A DNA stretch of 19,059 nt from an uncultured Opitutia bacterium. Its GTDB lineage: Bacteria; Verrucomicrobiota; Verrucomicrobiia; Opitutales; UBA953. Location of the stretch: assembly GCA_903895475.1 (NCBI GenBank), contig CAITUF010000024.1, positions 1 to 19,059 of the forward strand. Reading direction: 5' to 3'. Positions 1 through 7,090 of this stretch are shown here, piece after piece. How positions within the stretch are numbered: position 1 is the stretch's first letter; every line of letters starts with the position of its first letter. The notes under the pieces were generated by a model. That model made no database searches and was not told the DNA's origin. It saw only the letters and a list, made by a program, of their open reading frames with translations. The position numbers and the translations under genes are program-made.

Positions 1-800
1 CGGGTCTCACCGCCGAGTCCGGCGATGATGAGCTTCTCGTGCCACGCTTGGTCAGCGAGCAGCTTGTCGCGGAGCGCGTAGTGCGAACGGACGAAGGCCT
101 CGATACCCTTCCCGTTCTTAGCCAGCGCGGTCTTCGAAGAAGCCAAGACTGTGATGATTGCATCCTTTTTCTCGAACAGGATCTCGCCGCCAAACTCGCT
201 CGTGAGGCGCGTCACCCAAGGCTCCACCGTCCAGGCCGCATCCACATCGCCACGCGAGAACAGCAGCACCAGCTCAGCGTTTTGTGCCGGGATGACTTGG
301 GCATCACCCCCATTAACCTTAATCGTCAGGCCACCTGCACGTAGCCACACGCGGGCGTCGATGTCCTGCGTGTTGCCGAGTTGTGGCGTCGCCACACGGC
401 GACCAATAAAATCTTTCGGCGTCTTCAGACCAAGCCCCTTGCGGACCACCAACGCGTTACCGGCGCGGGCGACGGGCGCCAAGATACGGAGTTCGTTCCC
501 CTTGGTACGGACGTGCGCGTTGATCACCGGAGAAGGGCCGACGTAAGTGAGGTCGACCGCGCCGGCCAACAAGGCCTCCATTGCGGAAGGCCCGGCGTTG
601 AACGAGCGCCATTCAATCTTGGAGCCCTTCGGCAGGTTCGCGAGGTGCCAATCAGTACCTTCGCGTTCGAGTTGGCGAGCGGCGAGGGCTGGCGAGTGCG
701 TCAGGTTCGGGAAGAACCCAACGCGGAGGGTCACTGGTTCCCCTTCAGCCGCACCGAGAAAGGCGGCGGAGAAAAGCACAGATAACGAAAATAAACGCAT
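1..800 (-). CDS. ABC transporter periplasmic substrate-binding protein, SsuA/NMT1-like (3' end off window)
   Basis: The minus strand is open from an ATG at 800 to the left edge, giving 266 residues of a protein cut off at its C-terminus. It begins with a signal peptide (MRLFSLSVLFSAAFLGAAEG), followed by a mature start VTLRVGFFPNLTHSPAL. The stretches FNAGPSAMEALLAGAVDLTYVGPSP and APVARAGNALVVRK are typical of the sulfonate/nitrate/taurine-type solute-binding family. In that family the periplasmic protein hands a small anion or organic substrate to a membrane permease and ATPase, which here would lie beyond the window. The exact ligand cannot be read from the sequence. The gene lies 82 bases downstream of mntH on the same strand, across an AT-rich gap that probably holds its own promoter. 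No clear Shine-Dalgarno motif precedes the start. Family assignment is fairly sure; substrate is unknown. Confidence 0.85.
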   Translation of the reverse strand, partial: MRLFSLSVLFSAAFLGAAEGEPVTLRVGFFPNLTHSPALAARQLEREGTDWHLANLPKGSKIEWRSFNAGPSAMEALLAGAVDLTYVGPSPVINAHVRTKGNELRILAPVARAGNALVVRKGLGLKTPKDFIGRRVATPQLGNTQDIDARVWLRAGGLTIKVNGGDAQVIPAQNAELVLLFSRGDVDAAWTVEPWVTRLTSEFGGEILFEKKDAIITVLASSKTALAKNGKGIEAFVRSHYALRDKLLADQAWHEKLIIAGLGGET

Positions 801-882
801 GGACTTAAAGGATAGGGTCTTAATCGTTACTACATTAGTAAAGATATCAAGATTAATAATACCCCCATTAATTGGCACTTTT
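801..882 (-). promoter_or_regulatory. AT-rich intergenic region upstream of the substrate-binding protein gene
   Basis: This gap between mntH and the substrate-binding protein is about 33% G+C by direct count over 801-880, against about 60% around it. On the minus strand it holds a TATTAT (861 to 856) that resembles a -10 box, and a TTGATA further downstream that resembles a -35, but no well-spaced pair. It is the only markedly AT-rich stretch seen in the window and is a plausible promoter or operator for the gene reading left. No convincing terminator hairpin for mntH was found in it. Confidence 0.35.
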
Positions 883-2154
883 CTAAATATTGAGCACAAA
901 CCACAGGCTCGACCCGACGACCAGGGCCGTGGCGACCCAACCGAGGGTGGAAATCCAACGTGGCGCGACAAATACGCCCATTAACTCTGCGTCGCTGGTC
1001 ATCCGCACAAGTGGCCAACAGGCGAAGCCGAGCTGGAGGCTGAGGATGACCTGACTCCAAATGAGCAGGTTTTCCACCTTACCCTCCCCTGCGAGCCCGA
1101 TGACCAGCAAGGCGGGGGCCAGCGCCGCTAAGCGGGTCGCGACGCGCACAATCCAGCCGGCGCTCTTAATCTTAAGGAAGCCTTCTAGGACGATCTGGCC
1201 GGCCATGGTTCCGGTGATGGTGGCGTTCTGACCCGAGGCCAGCAAAGCAAGGGCAAAGAGCGTACCAGCAAAGGTTACCCCTAGAACGCCGTCTAGTAAT
1301 CGATGGGCTTCGCGGATATCCGTCACCGCTTCGGGCCGGCCGTGGAACGCCGCAGCACTGAGCACTAGCAGGCCAGCGTTAACGAAAAAGGCCAAGCAGA
1401 GCGCGAGCGTGGAATCCCAAGTGGCAAAGCGCATGGCCTCGCGGCGGGAAGCTTCCGTCTGCCCGAAATCACGGGAGCCCACGATGGACGAATGCAGGTA
1501 GAGGTTATGCGGCATCACGGTGGCACCGACGATGCCAAGGGCCACGAACAGCATGCCCGGCCGAGTCAGCACTTCCGTGGTCGGCACAAAGCCTTTCACC
1601 AACTCAGCAATCGCCGGCTTCGCTAAGAGGAGCTCAACGCCGATACACGCAGCAATCGTCAGCACCAGCACCGCCACCAAGGCTTCGAGCCAACGGTAAC
1701 CGAGGCGGGTCAGCGCCAGCAAAACCAATACGTCTAGGGCAGTGATGATCGCGCCAAAGAAGAGCGGAATACCGAAGAGAATCTGCAACGCGATGGCGGA
1801 GCCGAGCAGCTCAGCAAGGTCCATCGCAATGATACCCAGCTGGGCCGCGACCCAGAGGAACTTACCGACGGCCGGCGAATAACGCTCCCGACAGGCCTGG
1901 GCGAGATCGAGGCCAGTCGCGACATTGAGCCGCACGCAGAGGTGCTGGAACAAGATCGCCATGAGGTTCGACAGCAGGATGACCCAGAGCAGTGCATAGC
2001 CGAACTGCGAACCACCCGCGAGGTCGGTCGCCCAATTCCCAGGATCCATGTAACCGACCGAAACTAAGAAGCCTGGCCCGACGAAACCCAAGAAGCGCCG
2101 AAAGGCACCCCAGCGGAAGGCGTTACGGGCGGGATTCGGTTCGGCTGTCCTCAT
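883..2154 (-). CDS. mntH: Nramp-family divalent metal (Mn2+/Fe2+) transporter MntH
   Basis: 423 residues, close to the 412 of E. coli MntH. Nramp proteins are inner-membrane, proton-coupled importers of Mn2+, Fe2+ and similar ions. The TM1 signature DPGN is present with the metal ligands Asp37 and Asn40. The TM6 signature GATVMPHNLYLHS supplies Ala211 and Met214, the other metal-binding pair of the family, and His216. The rest is almost wholly hydrophobic and fits 11 membrane segments. The gene follows a small membrane-protein gene with a 32-base gap, so the two may be co-transcribed. A TTGACA lies just upstream (2190 to 2185, minus strand) but has no good -10 partner. No MntR, Fur or riboswitch element was recognised. 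The stop codon is TAG. Metal preference between Mn and Fe is inferred from the family only. Confidence 0.93.
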   Translation of the reverse strand: MRTAEPNPARNAFRWGAFRRFLGFVGPGFLVSVGYMDPGNWATDLAGGSQFGYALLWVILLSNLMAILFQHLCVRLNVATGLDLAQACRERYSPAVGKFLWVAAQLGIIAMDLAELLGSAIALQILFGIPLFFGAIITALDVLVLLALTRLGYRWLEALVAVLVLTIAACIGVELLLAKPAIAELVKGFVPTTEVLTRPGMLFVALGIVGATVMPHNLYLHSSIVGSRDFGQTEASRREAMRFATWDSTLALCLAFFVNAGLLVLSAAAFHGRPEAVTDIREAHRLLDGVLGVTFAGTLFALALLASGQNATITGTMAGQIVLEGFLKIKSAGWIVRVATRLAALAPALLVIGLAGEGKVENLLIWSQVILSLQLGFACWPLVRMTSDAELMGVFVAPRWISTLGWVATALVVGSSLWFVLNI

Positions 2155-2186
2155 CAGTGTTGAGCATTACGCCCCGACCGTTGCTG

Positions 2187-2600
2187 TCAACCCGCCGCCA
2201 GTCGGACAGAGTAGACAGCCAAGCCAGACCAGACGGCTGTTCGCCAAGCGTGCGAATGGATAAGGCTGCCCAAGGCCGGCGAGGTAGGGCCTTCCTGCTG
2301 CAATCGACGGTGACACGGGACGGACCAGACGGCCGTTAGCACCCAGCAGCCTAGCACCAGGGCGAGGCCAAAGCCACCGCCCGCGATGCCGGTCAGCCAG
2401 ACATGACCCCCCAGCTGGGCGAGTAGCAGAGGCCCGACGACCCAGCCGACGCGACGGGTATAAGCTTCATGCGCCTCGGCAAAGCCTTCGGGGCGCCAGC
2501 GAGCGAAGTCAGGATAGGTGCAGAGCAAGATCAGCCAGGAAACCGCGGTCATCGCGACATCGATGCACGCCACGCCGAATTGGATTAAACGAAGGTCCAT
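2187..2600 (-). CDS. Small four-helix membrane protein of unknown function
   Basis: 137 residues from the ATG at 2600. The frame stays open upstream to 2705, but that extension would run into the divergent sulfatase gene and is basic and non-hydrophobic, so the internal Met (MDLRLIQFGVACIDVAM) is preferred. Four hydrophobic segments are visible, at about residues 6-28, 50-68, 70-90 and 113-135. Between the third and fourth is a polar loop with VPCHRRLQQEG and then SHAWRTAVW. This Cys-His plus Trp-Arg-Thr arrangement resembles a family of uncharacterised bacterial integral membrane proteins that I know only as hypothetical. The gene sits 32 bases upstream of mntH on the same strand and is divergent from the sulfatase across 59 bases. 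A functional link with metal uptake is possible but unsupported. Confidence 0.7.
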   Translation of the reverse strand: MDLRLIQFGVACIDVAMTAVSWLILLCTYPDFARWRPEGFAEAHEAYTRRVGWVVGPLLLAQLGGHVWLTGIAGGGFGLALVLGCWVLTAVWSVPCHRRLQQEGPTSPALGSLIHSHAWRTAVWSGLAVYSVRLAAG

Positions 2601-2659
2601 GAGGGTACCGAAGTGGGTTTTGCCCTTTGCACAACCCGGCGAGACGTTAAACCCAAGGC
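2601..2659. promoter_or_regulatory. Divergent intergenic region between the small membrane protein and the sulfatase
   Basis: These 59 bases separate two divergent start codons and must hold, or overlap, the promoters for both. No good -35/-10 pair was found on either strand; the best plus-strand candidate, a TTGCCC, has no convincing partner. Just before the sulfatase ATG is a short AAGG that could act as a weak Shine-Dalgarno sequence. Confidence 0.3.
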
Positions 2660-4501
2660 ATGCCCCGCCTTCTCCTCGGACTGTTCCTCGGCGCCTTGCT
2701 CTCACTGGTCCCTGCCACCGCGCAGGAGACCCCGCCCAACTTCGTCATCCTCTTCGCCGACGACCTCGGCATCAATGACCTCGGTTGCTTCGGTCGCAAG
2801 GATCAGAACACGCCCAACTTGGATAAGCTCGCCGCCGAAGGCGCCCGCTTCACCCAGGCCTACGCCGCGGCTTCCGTCTGCTCTCCTTCGCGGGCCGGAC
2901 TCCTGACCGGCCAAAGTCCGGCTCGCCTGAAGATCACCACGTTCCTCACCGGTCGCAGCGACCGCGCCTCACACCGTGTACTCGCCGCACCGATCAACCT
3001 GCATCTTCCGGACGGTGTCCAGACGATCGCCCAACTCCTCAAGCCGAAGGGCTACGTCTCGGCGGCGGTGGGCAAGTGGCACCTCGGCGGTAAAGGCCAT
3101 CAACCGACCGACCACGGTTTTGACGAATACTTCGCTGGCCGAGTCAATGCAGGCGCGGAATCGCCGCAGGGCGGCAAAGGCGAACTCGGCCAAGCCGACG
3201 CGGCGGTGAAGTTCATCGAACGTAGTAAGGGTAAGCCCTTCTTCCTCTACCTTGCCTTCGATAACCCGCACATCCCGCTCGCCGCGCCGGTCAAGAGCAT
3301 CGAAGCCAATGCGAAGTCCTTCCACCCAACCTACGCCGCGCTCGTTGAATCGCTCGACACCGCCGTCGGTCGCGTCCTCAAGGCCCTCGAAGATAACGGC
3401 CTGTCGAAGAATACCTTCGTCGTCTTCGCTTCGGATAACGGCGGCGTGCATGTCTCGGAGCTACGGGAAACGCCGCCGACCCACAATGAGCCCACGCGCG
3501 CCGGCAAGGGCTTCCTCTACGAGGGCGGCATTCGCACCCCGCTGATCATCCGCTTCCCGGGTCGACTCGCCGTCCGCGAAATCGCTGAGCCCGTCGTCCT
3601 CGGTGATATCTGTCCGACCATCTGTGCGTTGGCCAAGGTCACCCCGCCCGCGGTTCAGGACTTCAAAGACCTCTCTCCCCTGCTCTTCGATAGTAAGCCG
3701 GCCAACGCCACCCCGCGCGCGCTCTACTGGCATCAGCCGCACTACATGAACCAAGGCGGCAAACCCGCCGGGGTCATCCGCGAAAGCGACTGGAAGCTCA
3801 TCGAGCAATACGAGGACGGCAGCCTCGAACTCTACAACCTCGCGAAGGACCCGAGCGAAAAGACCGACCTCGCCGCCACCGAACCAGCGCGCGTAGCCGC
3901 CCTGCGCGGAAAGTTGGAAGCCTGGCGCCGCAGCGTCGGTGCAGAGCCGATCAAGGCTAATCCCAACTTTGACCGCGCCCGCTGGGATAACTGCTTCGTG
4001 AAATTCGACGCCACGCGTATTCAGGCGCTCCCCACCTCCGAAGCCATGCGCCCGCTGATGGCGGACTGGCGTAAGGCGATGGACGAATTCACGCCGACGG
4101 GTCCGAATGCACTTATCTTCCTCGAAGCCCGCGACGCGAAGGTCCAAGCGAAGAAACTAAAATACGAAGACCCACCCCAAAAGGATACGCTCGGCTTCTG
4201 GGTCGACCAGACCGACACCGCATCGTGGATCTTCCCAGTCGCCAAGCCTGGCAAGTACCGCGTGAGCATCCTCCAAGGCTGCGGTAAGGGCAGTGGCGGC
4301 TCGACCGTCGCACTCGAGGTCGGGACTTCGAAAGCCGAATTCACGGTCGAAGAGACCGGGCACTTTCAACGCTTCATTCCGCGCGAAGTCGGCGTCCTCG
4401 ACCTGACCGCTGGCGAGAACACCCTCACCGTCCGCCCACTCAAGAAGAAGGGCGCCGCGGTCATGGACCTTCGTCGCGTGACGCTGGAACGCGTCGAGTA
4501 A
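2660..4501 (+). CDS. Exported type I sulfatase with C-terminal beta-rich domain
   Basis: 613 residues. The N-terminus is a signal peptide (hydrophobic residues 4-17, likely cleaved near ATAQ-ET), so the enzyme is exported. The alkaline-phosphatase-fold sulfatase core follows: metal-binding FADDLG (Asp34-Asp35), the formylglycine motif CSPSR with Cys74 as the residue to be oxidised by a sulfatase-maturating enzyme, GKWHLG at 138-143, and the second metal pair Asp259-Asn260 in ASDNGG. These show a Ca2+-dependent hydrolase of sulfate esters with intact catalytic residues. After the core, about residues 510-613 form a Gly- and Val-rich beta domain like those appended to many Verrucomicrobiota and Planctomycetota sulfatases, probably for binding a glycan. 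The substrate cannot be told; sulfated polysaccharide is likely. No maturase lies in the window. The stop is one base from that of the convergent TPR gene. Confidence 0.94.
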   Translation: MPRLLLGLFLGALLSLVPATAQETPPNFVILFADDLGINDLGCFGRKDQNTPNLDKLAAEGARFTQAYAAASVCSPSRAGLLTGQSPARLKITTFLTGRSDRASHRVLAAPINLHLPDGVQTIAQLLKPKGYVSAAVGKWHLGGKGHQPTDHGFDEYFAGRVNAGAESPQGGKGELGQADAAVKFIERSKGKPFFLYLAFDNPHIPLAAPVKSIEANAKSFHPTYAALVESLDTAVGRVLKALEDNGLSKNTFVVFASDNGGVHVSELRETPPTHNEPTRAGKGFLYEGGIRTPLIIRFPGRLAVREIAEPVVLGDICPTICALAKVTPPAVQDFKDLSPLLFDSKPANATPRALYWHQPHYMNQGGKPAGVIRESDWKLIEQYEDGSLELYNLAKDPSEKTDLAATEPARVAALRGKLEAWRRSVGAEPIKANPNFDRARWDNCFVKFDATRIQALPTSEAMRPLMADWRKAMDEFTPTGPNALIFLEARDAKVQAKKLKYEDPPQKDTLGFWVDQTDTASWIFPVAKPGKYRVSILQGCGKGSGGSTVALEVGTSKAEFTVEETGHFQRFIPREVGVLDLTAGENTLTVRPLKKKGAAVMDLRRVTLERVE

Positions 4502-4502
4502 C

Positions 4503-4811
4503 TTAGAGCGTAGCCAACAGCGCCCGCAGTTCTTCCTCGGGCTCCTCGTGGCCTTGAGCCACGGCGAGGCGCAAGGCGTCGTCAAAGGAATTGCGGGCGG
4601 CCGACCGATCACCAAGTGCCAAATGGGCTTTGCCTAACAAGATTCGCGGCATCATCCAGTCGGCCTTCGAGTCCGCCGCCAACTGGAGATGTTCAATCGC
4701 TTCAGCGGCCGCGTCTTCTTTCAGTAACTCCTGACCCAGCGAGAAACGGAAGAGCGGATTCATCGGGTCTTGCGCGACTAACGGACGGAAGAGATCGGAG
4801 CGAGGAGCCAT
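4503..4811 (-). CDS. Small tetratricopeptide-repeat protein
   Basis: 102 residues with about two to two and a half TPR units: PLFRFSLGQELLKEDAAAEA (about residues 18-38), then a repeat centred on MMPRILLGKAHLALGDRSAA (about 53-72), continuing into a third helix FDDALRLAVAQG. TPR motifs mediate protein-protein contacts. There is no signal peptide or membrane segment, so it is probably cytoplasmic. It starts two bases after the glgB stop on the same strand, so it is very likely translated from the glgB transcript, which suggests but does not prove a role near glycogen metabolism. Its stop lies one base from the convergent sulfatase stop, leaving no room for a separate terminator. No Shine-Dalgarno motif is visible. 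The precise partner is unknown. Confidence 0.8.
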   Translation of the reverse strand: MAPRSDLFRPLVAQDPMNPLFRFSLGQELLKEDAAAEAIEHLQLAADSKADWMMPRILLGKAHLALGDRSAARNSFDDALRLAVAQGHEEPEEELRALLATL

Positions 4812-4813
4812 GC

Positions 4814-7000
4814 TTAGCGTTTTTGGCGGAAGATCACGACGGACAAACCGGGGAGGCAGACTTCGATCGAATGGCTGCGTCCATGGGTTGGTTGGGCTTC
4901 GGCCTGCACGCCGCCGAGGTTGCCGATACCCTGGCCGGCGTAATGCAAAGAGTCAGTATTCACGGCCTCTTCCCACTTCCCGGCGAAAGGCACACCCAAG
5001 CGATACGTCCGCTCCAATGGTGTGAAATTGCCGACGACCACCCACGCACAGTCATCGCCGTGGCGCTCAAACGACAGCACGCTCTGGTCGCCGTCATTCG
5101 GGTTAATCCAAGCGAAAGCGCGCGAATCGAGGTCCTTGGCCGCCACGGAACCATCTTGGCGATAGAGATGATTGAGGTCCATCACGAGACGCTGGAGCCC
5201 CGCGTGCAGCGGATACTTCAGGAGATGCCAATCGAGCGAAGCGTCGAACTTCCATTCTGCAAACTGCCCAAACTCGCAGCCCATGAAGAGCGTCTTCTTA
5301 CCTGGCCAAGCCCATTGCATCGCCAGCAGGCAACGTAAGTTAGCGGCCTTGGTCGCATCGTCACCCCCGGCCATCTTGCCAATCAGCGAGCCCTTACCGT
5401 GCACGACTTCGTCATGCGAAAAGGACTGCACGAATGCCTCGGACCACTGGTAGATCATCCCGAAGGTCAGCTTATCGTGGTGGAATTTTCGAAACAGCGG
5501 ATCCTGCTTAAAGTAGTCGAGGCTGTCATGCATCCAACCCATGTTCCACTTATAGTCGAAGCCAAGGCCGCCTTCGGCCACGGGCTTCGTCACGCCTGGA
5601 TAGGACGTCGACTCCTCGGCAATCGTGACCACGCCGGGATGGTAAAGATGCACGAGTGCATTGACCTGACGCAGGAATTCGACCGCCTCGAGATTCTCGC
5701 GACCACCATGCCGATTGGGCACCCATTCGCCGGCCTTGCGCGAATAATCCAAGTAAAGCATCGACGCCACGGCATCGACGCGGAGGCCATCGATGTGAAA
5801 ACGTTCGAGCCACGACAGCGCGGAGCCGACCAGGAAGCCGCGGACCTCATGGCGGCCATAGTTAAAGATCAGCGTTCCCCAATCTTGGTGCTCCCCGAGG
5901 CGCGGATCAGCGTGCTCGTAGAGGTGCGTCCCGTCGAAGCGGGCCAGCGCAAAAAAGTCGCGTGGAAAGTGAGCCGGTACCCAGTCGGTGATGACGCCGA
6001 TATTGGCGCGGTGCAGTGTATCGACCATCGCCATGAAATCGAGCGGTGTGCCGAAACGGTGGGTCGGCGCGTAGAAACCAGTCACCTGATAGCCCCACGA
6101 GCCATCGAACGGGTATTCTGACGGCGGCATGAGTTCGACATGCGTGAAACCTAATTGCGTGCAGTATTCGGCCAGCTGCGTACCCAGCTCTCGGTAGTTA
6201 AGAACGCGGTTGTCCTCTTCAGGCACGCGACGCCAAGACGCTGGATGCACCTCGTAGACGGACATCGGCCGAGCGCGGGAGTCGTTCTGCCGACGCTGGT
6301 CCAGCCAGGCCTGGTCGTTCCAGACGAAGCCCGACACGTCGCACACGATGGCAGCGTGATTGGGCGAAGGCTCGAAATGCAGGGCGCAAGGGTCCGTCTT
6401 GATGAACGGTGTTTGATCATAGGCCCCGACAATTTCGTATTTATAGCGGGCCCCCACGGTGAGCCCGGGTAGGAAGAGTTCCCAGATGCCCGAAGCCCCC
6501 AAGGAGCGCATCGGGTGGGCCCGACCGTTCCAATGGTTATGGTCGCCGACCACCGACACGCGGCGAGCCGACGGAGCCCAAACCGCGAAAGAGACCCCCG
6601 CGACGCCCTCCAAAGTACGGACGTGAGATCCGAGCTTATTGAAGACCTTGTGGTCGTCGCCCTTACCAATCAGGAACAAATCCTGCTCGGAAATTGTCGG
6701 GAGAAAACGATAAGGATCCTCGTGATCCTGCACAGTACCGTCGGCATAACCGACCTGGAAGCGGTAGCGGAAGGCCGGCGACTTCGGGTAAACCAGCTCG
6801 AACACCCCTAAGTCAGCGAGTTTAGCCATTTCCTCCCCTCGCGAGGCCTTAGCCTTAAGCACCTTGCAGCTCGTCGCCCCAAGGAAGAGAGCCCGAATGA
6901 CCACCCCCCCATCGGCCAGAGGGTGCGCTCCGAGGAAACGGTGCGGACAGGTCTCCGTGCCCTCCACGAGGGCGGCCAACTCTGCGGGACTGTGGCGCAT
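4814..7000 (-). CDS. glgB: 1,4-alpha-glucan (glycogen) branching enzyme GlgB
   Basis: 728 residues, the same length as E. coli GlgB. It transfers alpha-1,4-glucan segments to form alpha-1,6 branches during glycogen synthesis in the cytoplasm. In order are a first N-terminal beta module (HRFLGAHPL near the start), a CBM48-type module (VSFAVWAPSARRVSVVGDHNH, about 135-160), the GH13 barrel and a C-terminal beta domain. Catalytic residues are intact: nucleophile Asp409 in DGLRVDAVASM, acid/base Glu462 in TIAEEST, and Asp530 in SFSHDEVVHGKGS, close to E. coli 405/458/526. ITDWVPAHFP is conserved region I. The reading frame stays open upstream to 7228, but that part is basic, unlike any GlgB, and overlaps lptD, so the Met at 7000 (MRHSPAELAALVEG) is chosen. 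No other glg gene is nearby; a TPR gene follows after two bases. Confidence 0.96.
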   Translation of the reverse strand: MRHSPAELAALVEGTETCPHRFLGAHPLADGGVVIRALFLGATSCKVLKAKASRGEEMAKLADLGVFELVYPKSPAFRYRFQVGYADGTVQDHEDPYRFLPTISEQDLFLIGKGDDHKVFNKLGSHVRTLEGVAGVSFAVWAPSARRVSVVGDHNHWNGRAHPMRSLGASGIWELFLPGLTVGARYKYEIVGAYDQTPFIKTDPCALHFEPSPNHAAIVCDVSGFVWNDQAWLDQRRQNDSRARPMSVYEVHPASWRRVPEEDNRVLNYRELGTQLAEYCTQLGFTHVELMPPSEYPFDGSWGYQVTGFYAPTHRFGTPLDFMAMVDTLHRANIGVITDWVPAHFPRDFFALARFDGTHLYEHADPRLGEHQDWGTLIFNYGRHEVRGFLVGSALSWLERFHIDGLRVDAVASMLYLDYSRKAGEWVPNRHGGRENLEAVEFLRQVNALVHLYHPGVVTIAEESTSYPGVTKPVAEGGLGFDYKWNMGWMHDSLDYFKQDPLFRKFHHDKLTFGMIYQWSEAFVQSFSHDEVVHGKGSLIGKMAGGDDATKAANLRCLLAMQWAWPGKKTLFMGCEFGQFAEWKFDASLDWHLLKYPLHAGLQRLVMDLNHLYRQDGSVAAKDLDSRAFAWINPNDGDQSVLSFERHGDDCAWVVVGNFTPLERTYRLGVPFAGKWEEAVNTDSLHYAGQGIGNLGGVQAEAQPTHGRSHSIEVCLPGLSVVIFRQKR

Positions 7001-7090
7001 CCCACGACAATCCACGGCCGTCCCCTTGCCGCAAGCGTGCAATCCCCGAAAATACTTGAGACGCAGGCCAGAGCGACAAGTCTGGGACGG
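7001..7090. promoter_or_regulatory. Divergent glgB/lptD promoter region
   Basis: The 90 bases between the two divergent starts should hold both promoters. On the plus strand TTGCCG (7026-7031) and AATACT (7051-7056) are candidate -35/-10 boxes, but 19 bases apart, which is long. On the minus strand a TTGTCG followed by TATTTT at similar spacing overlaps the same sequence. Neither is convincing. Just before lptD the bases GGGACGG abut the ATG and are a weak, over-close ribosome-binding candidate. Confidence 0.35.

Noticed and set aside
830..1060. 76-codon minus-strand frame at the end of mntH
   Set aside because: Overlaps the mntH C-terminus in another frame and has no features.
5399..6121. 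240-codon open frame on the plus strand opposite glgB
   Set aside because: Antisense to the conserved catalytic part of glgB; no recognisable fold, codon-bias shadow.
6923..7090. N-terminal extension of the lptD frame back to 6923
   Set aside because: It would overlap the glgB coding region and bury the signal peptide that begins at 7091.
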